From IMG/VR virus record IMGVR_UViG_3300027771_001853, positions 124,001 through 188,000 of that record: DNA of 64,000 nt, one strand, 5' to 3'. The position numbers and the translations under genes are program-made. The stretch comes from a virus. Each line of letters begins with the position of its first letter. The first letter of the stretch is position 1. Of the stretch, positions 60,601 to 64,000 are shown one piece after another. Below the pieces are notes generated by a model. The model saw only the letters and a program-made list of their open reading frames with translations. It was not told the DNA's origin and did no database searches.

Positions 60601-63540
60601 CGTATATTGGTTGTATGGTGAACAACAATCTTCTAACCCCAGTCTGTCACAAATAATTGTTGTTGTGGTTGTTGTTACTGGTAGACAACATGGGTTTCCT
60701 TGAGCTGCTACATCACATAACACGTAACTACTATAGACACAATTTAATGCAGGTGGTACACAGGGTTGACAAAAACAAGGGTTAAAGCAACCACATTCTA
60801 CAACATTTATTAATAACGTATCTCCAGCGGCATTGTTAGTCATTCTTACAATAACTTGGTCCCAAGTATCTGACGTTACGAAATCTTGAGCCCATCCATT
60901 AGTTTGGTTTATACCGTTTAGAATCGTTATAAGCATAGCCCAAGTAGATAATGTGGTTGTTTGACCTGAGAAGACGTAGGAAATATTAGCATTACTTAAT
61001 TGTATCTCACCCACCTTTTCATGTCTACCTAAACCACTATACAACAAACTTAAATTTTCACAACCAGCTAGTGATAGTGTGGCTGTTGGGTTTATATAGT
61101 GATAGAACATGTATAGTGCTGCAGCACCAAAATTCTGGGTAATATGGTTAACAGCCTCAACTCTATTTTGGTATGGTGTATTTCCACCATTAATCCCGGC
61201 TGGTATAACGTATGTTGTTGGGAATTGGTCCCCACACCAGTTTGCGTCTATACCGGGTACAAGTGGTGGTGGTGTAATACATTCGTGCCAATCATCTGGA
61301 GGACAACACCCTAATTCCATACCTGGAAAATAATACGTTCCTGCCACTATAGCGATATTAAAATCAATACAACCCATATCGGTAGTAGGTGATAACCACA
61401 AAAACCCATTATTTATTACATTTATGGGTGATGGATTATTGATTACTTCAGCACAAGTTTGTATTACCGAACCGTCAGGTAAAGTCAACTCGAATATATG
61501 AGCACTACCAATACTAAGCCCTTGTATTAAACTATATAAGAAATTACCACTAGGGATAATATATTGGTCATAAGGTGGACAACAAAGTTCCACACCTATC
61601 GCTAGTGTCGTAGTTGTGGTTGTTGTTGGTCCTGGTGTTGTGGAAGTTGTTGTTACTGGTTGACAACATGGTATTGCGTTAGCAGCGATATCACAAATAC
61701 TAAAATCATTAAATATACAAGGTGTGACCCCAGGTGTGAAACATGGTTGACAAAAACAAGGTGGTTGGTTACATGTACAAGGTCCCCCATAGGTATTCCA
61801 TGACTCCGACATGTTATTTGACTCCTGTTGTATTAACATAACAACCGTGAATCTAGAATCGATATAAGTAAAAACTCCTGGTGTGATACTATTAAGATAA
61901 TCTATAAACGATTGCCAGTTGTTGATGGCACCACTACCGACATAAAGCACATTTGCAGCGTTAGTTATAATATGTGTAGCTTTACTATAACCCATACCTC
62001 CCTGTGCGTATGGGTTTGTTGATGGAACAGACACACATTGGTTTGCCAAGGTATTCGGTGGAGTACCGGTTTCATGATAAAAGCTGCCCCAGGTTACATT
62101 AATGGGGATATTCCCATTTATTTGTTCATCCATTAAATATTCACACGCTCCAATAATGGAGATAGAAGCATGTGGTTTTAGGGTTAAACTATCACAGGAG
62201 GAACCATTAGTGATAGTTGCTAATGGTGGTGTTATGCATTCGTACCACACTGTAGTTGTAGTTGTTGTTAGTGGTCCGGTAGTGGTTGTTGTGGTTGGGG
62301 TACTAGTAGTGGTTGTGGTTGTTTGACCAGGTAACGTGGTGGACGTGGTTGTTTGCCCTGGACAACAAGGTATACCATTAGCTGATATAAGTGCTATAGA
62401 TAACGCATTACAACCTAGCATATTTATTAGTCCGTTTGATGTTAGGTCCGATTGGGTCTCCACCATATTAGCGACAGGTATACCAACAATAGGGTTACAT
62501 AATGGTTTCCAACATTCATTTTGTACTATCCCACCTGACACTAATAAGTTTGGTATTTGGAAGGCATAATTATCATCACAATTAAGTGAATTAAGTAATA
62601 GTAATAAATTACCTGTGGCCCCATATTGTACTGGTACACCAGTACCCACACAACAACTTTCTATCCCACATGTCACACAAGGGTCACCAGTAGTTGTAGT
62701 GGTACAACAATTATAACATGTGGTTGTAGTTGTGGTTATAGGAGCTACTGTTGTGGTAGTAGTTGTTAGGGGTTGTATTCCAGTTGTAGTGATAGTGATA
62801 ATAGGGCACTGTTGACAATCGACAACACTACCAAGTAGTCCTCTTGTTGGTGGTGTTCCAAAAGTGTTTCCACACTGTCCTCCAACATACCCAGTATGCC
62901 AATCACCACTACCCGGATTATTACTTACATCTATATCATAACTGGTTGGTCTGGGACTGTCACCCTCATAGTACATACATGTACCATCAGATAATTGAAT
63001 AACATCACCCTGACTTATAGGCCCTATAGCAGCAGTTAACTGGTTATGGAATGCCTGATTATTTGTATCAGTATTTGGTAAAAAACATGAACCTAAAGGC
63101 GGGGCCCCTGGTGTAGGAACTACTGGTACTGGATTAAAAGCGAGTGAATTATCACAATAACGCCAAGAATGATTGAGTCCGAAAACGGATGGTTGGGTTT
63201 CACACGCATCACAATCACCATATGGTTCAATAAACCAACCAGAATTTTGTAAAGAATGACCACCAAGATATTCAACATGTATAGCTTCTGGTGTTGCGAA
63301 GTCCCCTATATACTCAAAACAAGTCCAAAATTGTGGATATGGAGTTGAGTATAGTCTAATAAAGTCCCCAGGTACTATTTGATGCCCTGCACTTTGTTGG
63401 TAATAATAATTCTGAAAATGTTCATTGTTAGCTATTGTATTTCCTGGAGGCGAACCGGATTTACCAATATTACAATCGAAAGGGACTGGTACACTAAAAG
63501 GTTCGCTAGTAAAACAAGCTCTATATTTTTTATATCCCAT
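57607..63540 (-). CDS. Giant modular fibre protein with Cys-rich modules and poly-Thr linkers
   Basis: 1977 residues. After an N-terminal region (1-240), at least seven copies of an about 95-aa module A (LELCCPPYDQY..., mid Cys, end GCCP) and three of an about 210-aa module B (W[YHW]EC start, CFCQPC and final CC) are strung together: A at about 297, 647, 967, 1295, 1412, 1760, 1877; B at about 430, 750, 1077. Runs of 5-7 Thr link most modules. Residues about 1520-1750 (GLYCYNQNIYGVTQ, LIWVYYSIKIQEY) look like a beta-propeller. It starts a unit with its own TATTTAT element. It is probably a long side fibre; binding target unknown. Confidence 0.75.
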   Translation of the reverse strand: MGYKKYRACFTSEPFSVPVPFDCNIGKSGSPPGNTIANNEHFQNYYYQQSAGHQIVPGDFIRLYSTPYPQFWTCFEYIGDFATPEAIHVEYLGGHSLQNSGWFIEPYGDCDACETQPSVFGLNHSWRYCDNSLAFNPVPVVPTPGAPPLGSCFLPNTDTNNQAFHNQLTAAIGPISQGDVIQLSDGTCMYYEGDSPRPTSYDIDVSNNPGSGDWHTGYVGGQCGNTFGTPPTRGLLGSVVDCQQCPIITITTTGIQPLTTTTTTVAPITTTTTTCYNCCTTTTTGDPCVTCGIESCCVGTGVPVQYGATGNLLLLLNSLNCDDNYAFQIPNLLVSGGIVQNECWKPLCNPIVGIPVANMVETQSDLTSNGLINMLGCNALSIALISANGIPCCPGQTTTSTTLPGQTTTTTTSTPTTTTTTGPLTTTTTTVWYECITPPLATITNGSSCDSLTLKPHASISIIGACEYLMDEQINGNIPINVTWGSFYHETGTPPNTLANQCVSVPSTNPYAQGGMGYSKATHIITNAANVLYVGSGAINNWQSFIDYLNSITPGVFTYIDSRFTVVMLIQQESNNMSESWNTYGGPCTCNQPPCFCQPCFTPGVTPCIFNDFSICDIAANAIPCCQPVTTTSTTPGPTTTTTTTLAIGVELCCPPYDQYIIPSGNFLYSLIQGLSIGSAHIFELTLPDGSVIQTCAEVINNPSPINVINNGFLWLSPTTDMGCIDFNIAIVAGTYYFPGMELGCCPPDDWHECITPPPLVPGIDANWCGDQFPTTYVIPAGINGGNTPYQNRVEAVNHITQNFGAAALYMFYHYINPTATLSLAGCENLSLLYSGLGRHEKVGEIQLSNANISYVFSGQTTTLSTWAMLITILNGINQTNGWAQDFVTSDTWDQVIVRMTNNAAGDTLLINVVECGCFNPCFCQPCVPPALNCVYSSYVLCDVAAQGNPCCLPVTTTTTTIICDRLGLEDCCSPYNQYTVTLGSPLYVIIANAAYTPGQTVLALTVSDPAGVVFTSCFKIIDTSCPSWVILTGGFTTPPLPPADWTTGQPNCVTCLSWIAQSPWYFQCSVTTTTTQWWECVSSLTPVPGVDAIGCDSSDTELTPPGITTVNGQYTNNQIYTDYLVATYGTSEIFDNYFFINPSIVVGQSYICENTGSLYNGDGYYYKINGFVSSASNGSYFLSGPVTINAHWEMLIDALNVINTTNSWPQDFLYSDHWSQVIGKMHNNAPNDMLSWAGRLCLCTVNCFCQPCSSGPNCIYQYEPDCLVSANATPCCETTTYSPPTTTTTTSALVGLKLCCDPYTEYEVIYNSSLYNLIDYSLPPFTRAFVMTITLPNGTDLTACMEMDMNIPLSSPQVQTGQFEWLFSPTVYSNDCTDLNGNTQLYNGYGFPDLLNGCCPATTTTTSSSLLGLEECCYPFTQYVVTGNLLAFIQSYNIGQAFYGSLSSASVTTPNLCWNIITNPSGLIVDTAVGYSMQNDCIELDAFLGNNNLGTCCPTTTTTTSPTTTTTTTALCDSCGVLFVDGSNPPGIYNYNHTTNQTNLLFTATQNLGYSADIARYGNLIWVYYSIKIQEYIIDPVTCNVTWNREITTPAQIGNGLTAIDSTTLIGGSSWNATPCMGDICSIDITTNTAVLSSSIALTGSDVVQGDILYLAGSNTLIVALATSTGSELAYYDLNTGVLLGTVNMGGVVTFGLYCYNQNIYGVTQDKDIYPIYVTSSSISAGSSLQTVPNPPLWVWGAASDPDCCLGNTTTTTSVAVVLGIRMCCAPYKHYTATGSLLTYIQGLNVGDTFAGTFNIPVVGDKILCVEVIGNATTLVNVNSFVTICNPSPHSCSQLSAHLISYNPPGHGYTELAEGCCPGTTTTTTEPVSSNLLIRACCPKLGTLYYQEYKPTTGSNLENLLTSFVVGTVIELILLPVGGSALQSQCYQVIPTSMSYLDTDGYTTLNQTWANCTECNAGLLVPIPASCQSLPF
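58980..59050. repeat. GT-rich low-complexity tract coding poly-Thr linker
   Basis: Plus-strand GTT/GTG/GTA triplets, read as Thr codons on the coding strand (two runs, TTTTTT and TTTTTTT). Similar tracts occur near 51250-51660, 55310-55400, 61610-61660, 62250-62350, 62690-62770 and 63590-63620. These dispersed near-identical stretches could recombine. Confidence 0.7.
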
Positions 63541-63556
63541 AGTTTATTATTTAACA

Positions 63557-63563
63557 ATAAATA
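63557..63563 (-). promoter_or_regulatory. TATTTAT element, candidate late promoter
   Basis: Coding-strand context TGGGTATTTATTG, 16 bases before the 1977-aa gene and after the stop of the partial gene. Confidence 0.5.
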
Positions 63564-63575
63564 CCCACATCATGA

Positions 63576-64000
63576 TTAAATAGGCGTACATGTAGTTGTC
63601 GTTGTTACTGGACAACATGGTATCCTTAGTGTCGGGTCTTGGTTCTGATAAGGTAACCAAGCTTGGAGACCAGCACACGGTGTTGGTGCTGGTGGTGATA
63701 GTAGTACGGCCCCTGTCACTGTTGGTCCGGTTGGGCTATTTATTATTCTTGCACAAACCGGTACACCACTGATAATAAATAAGTGTGAGGAACCTAAACT
63801 TAAACCATTTATATCAGTAAGTAGTGTTCCAATTGCTACGTATTGTTGGAATACTCCGTTCGTATCAGAACAACACTCTTCCAAACCTCTACCAGTTACA
63901 TTTACAGTTGTTGTTGTTGTGGTTGGGCAACACCCGACTGATTGTCCTTTGTCTTCACATGTGTCACACTGGTCTGTCAACCCGGCTGGCCAAATAGGGA
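63576..64000 (-). CDS. Partial fibre protein, module A C-terminus (N-terminus outside window)
   Basis: About 141 residues in frame to the window edge with no start codon other than a TTG at 63980; upstream codons (PIWPAG...) are open, so the gene continues past the window. It contains one complete module A (GRGLEECCSDTNG, QQYVAIGTLLTDINGLSLGS, CCP) bounded by poly-Thr runs (CCPTTTTTT and CCPVTTTTTCTPI at the end), the same as the modules in the 1977-aa gene. It is therefore most likely the end of a further modular fibre gene. Confidence 0.75.
   Translation of the reverse strand, partial: PIWPAGLTDQCDTCEDKGQSVGCCPTTTTTTVNVTGRGLEECCSDTNGVFQQYVAIGTLLTDINGLSLGSSHLFIISGVPVCARIINSPTGPTVTGAVLLSPPAPTPCAGLQAWLPYQNQDPTLRIPCCPVTTTTTCTPI

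Noticed and set aside
62102-62326. Plus-strand open frame with poly-Val in the fibre region
   Set aside because: It is the antisense of Thr codons in a clear minus-strand gene; the same holds for other plus-strand frames at 51490, 58943 and 56421.
49497-64000. Diversity-generating retroelement in the variable-looking fibres
   Set aside because: No reverse transcriptase gene and no short adenine-biased template/variable repeat pair is seen in the window; the repeats are simple Thr codons.
1-64000. Alternative genetic code (TGA or TAG reassigned)
   Set aside because: TGA ends the glycosyltransferase and protease-fibre genes, and TAG and TAA end others at sensible positions.
1-64000. tRNA genes, CRISPR array, integrase or IS element
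   Set aside because: No cloverleaf-like sequence, regularly spaced repeat array, tyrosine/serine recombinase or transposase was found in any gap or frame.

Overview
This window looks like an interior piece of a large contractile-tailed (myovirus) bacteriophage genome whose host is probably a member of the Bacteroidota. The phage assignment rests on a T4-type set of tail and baseplate genes (gp6-, gp25-, gp26-, gp53-, tube-, sheath- and tape-measure-like) together with T4-type replication genes (family B polymerase, DnaB-type helicase, 5'-3' exonuclease, UvsX/RecA, gp32-like SSB). The host inference rests on independent hints: a near-perfect Bacteroidota promoter (TTG, 20 bp, TATCTTTG), a secreted protein with a signal peptide and a type IX secretion-like C-terminus, a DUF5522-type protein, a DLPF C-terminus on the SSB, and SprB-like and GCTD...NY...DGSC repeats. 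The DNA is AT-rich, uses the standard bacterial code (TAA, TAG and TGA all serve as stops) and is almost fully coding. No terminase, portal, major capsid, tRNA or integrase gene is seen, so much of the genome lies outside.

Layout. 1-6509 (minus): baseplate wedge genes, namely gp25-like, gp6-like, a 1144-aa virion protein with long hydrophobic segments, and the start of another structural gene cut by the window edge. 6540-13671 (minus): nucleotide metabolism and replication, with two small Cys-rich proteins, a B12-dependent ribonucleotide reductase, helicase, an unknown gene, exonuclease, UvsX and SSB. 13792-30354 (minus): tail core, with an acidic protein, a small protein, a 2205-aa baseplate protein ending in a peptidoglycan amidase, a gp53/LysM-like protein, a 1655-aa protein with an OmpA-like domain, the tape measure, a small gp51-position protein, a gp26-like protein and the tail tube. 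30428-31117: HAD phosphatase. 31204-32560 (plus): a host-promoter cassette with a secreted protein and a small membrane protein, closed by a bidirectional terminator. 32607-37270 (minus): an acidic protein and an oversized tail sheath. 37405-39183: a tiny ribbon-helix-helix-like gene (plus) and two neck/tail-completion genes (minus). 39245-43010 (plus): SNF2 helicase, a neck-like protein and a tail-fibre protein with an S74 chaperone. 43003-45711 (minus): DNA polymerase. 45767-64000 (minus): receptor-binding and fibre genes, many Cys-rich with poly-threonine linkers, including a trypsin-like protease, a LamG-like protein, a 1977-aa modular protein and a glycosyltransferase.

How it fits together. 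Two kinds of promoter are suggested. Host-type promoters precede the secreted-protein cassette, the SNF2 helicase and the polymerase, which are plausible early genes. A TATTTAT element, always in coding orientation, stands before at least 16 genes or operons, mostly structural, and is a candidate phage late promoter. The most unusual part is the fibre region: proteins built from repeated Cys-rich modules joined by poly-Thr linkers, with a DxD glycosyltransferase gene embedded among them. This suggests that the phage sugar-coats its own fibres. The second is the secreted-protein cassette, which looks like a phage gene product sent out through the host type IX secretion system.
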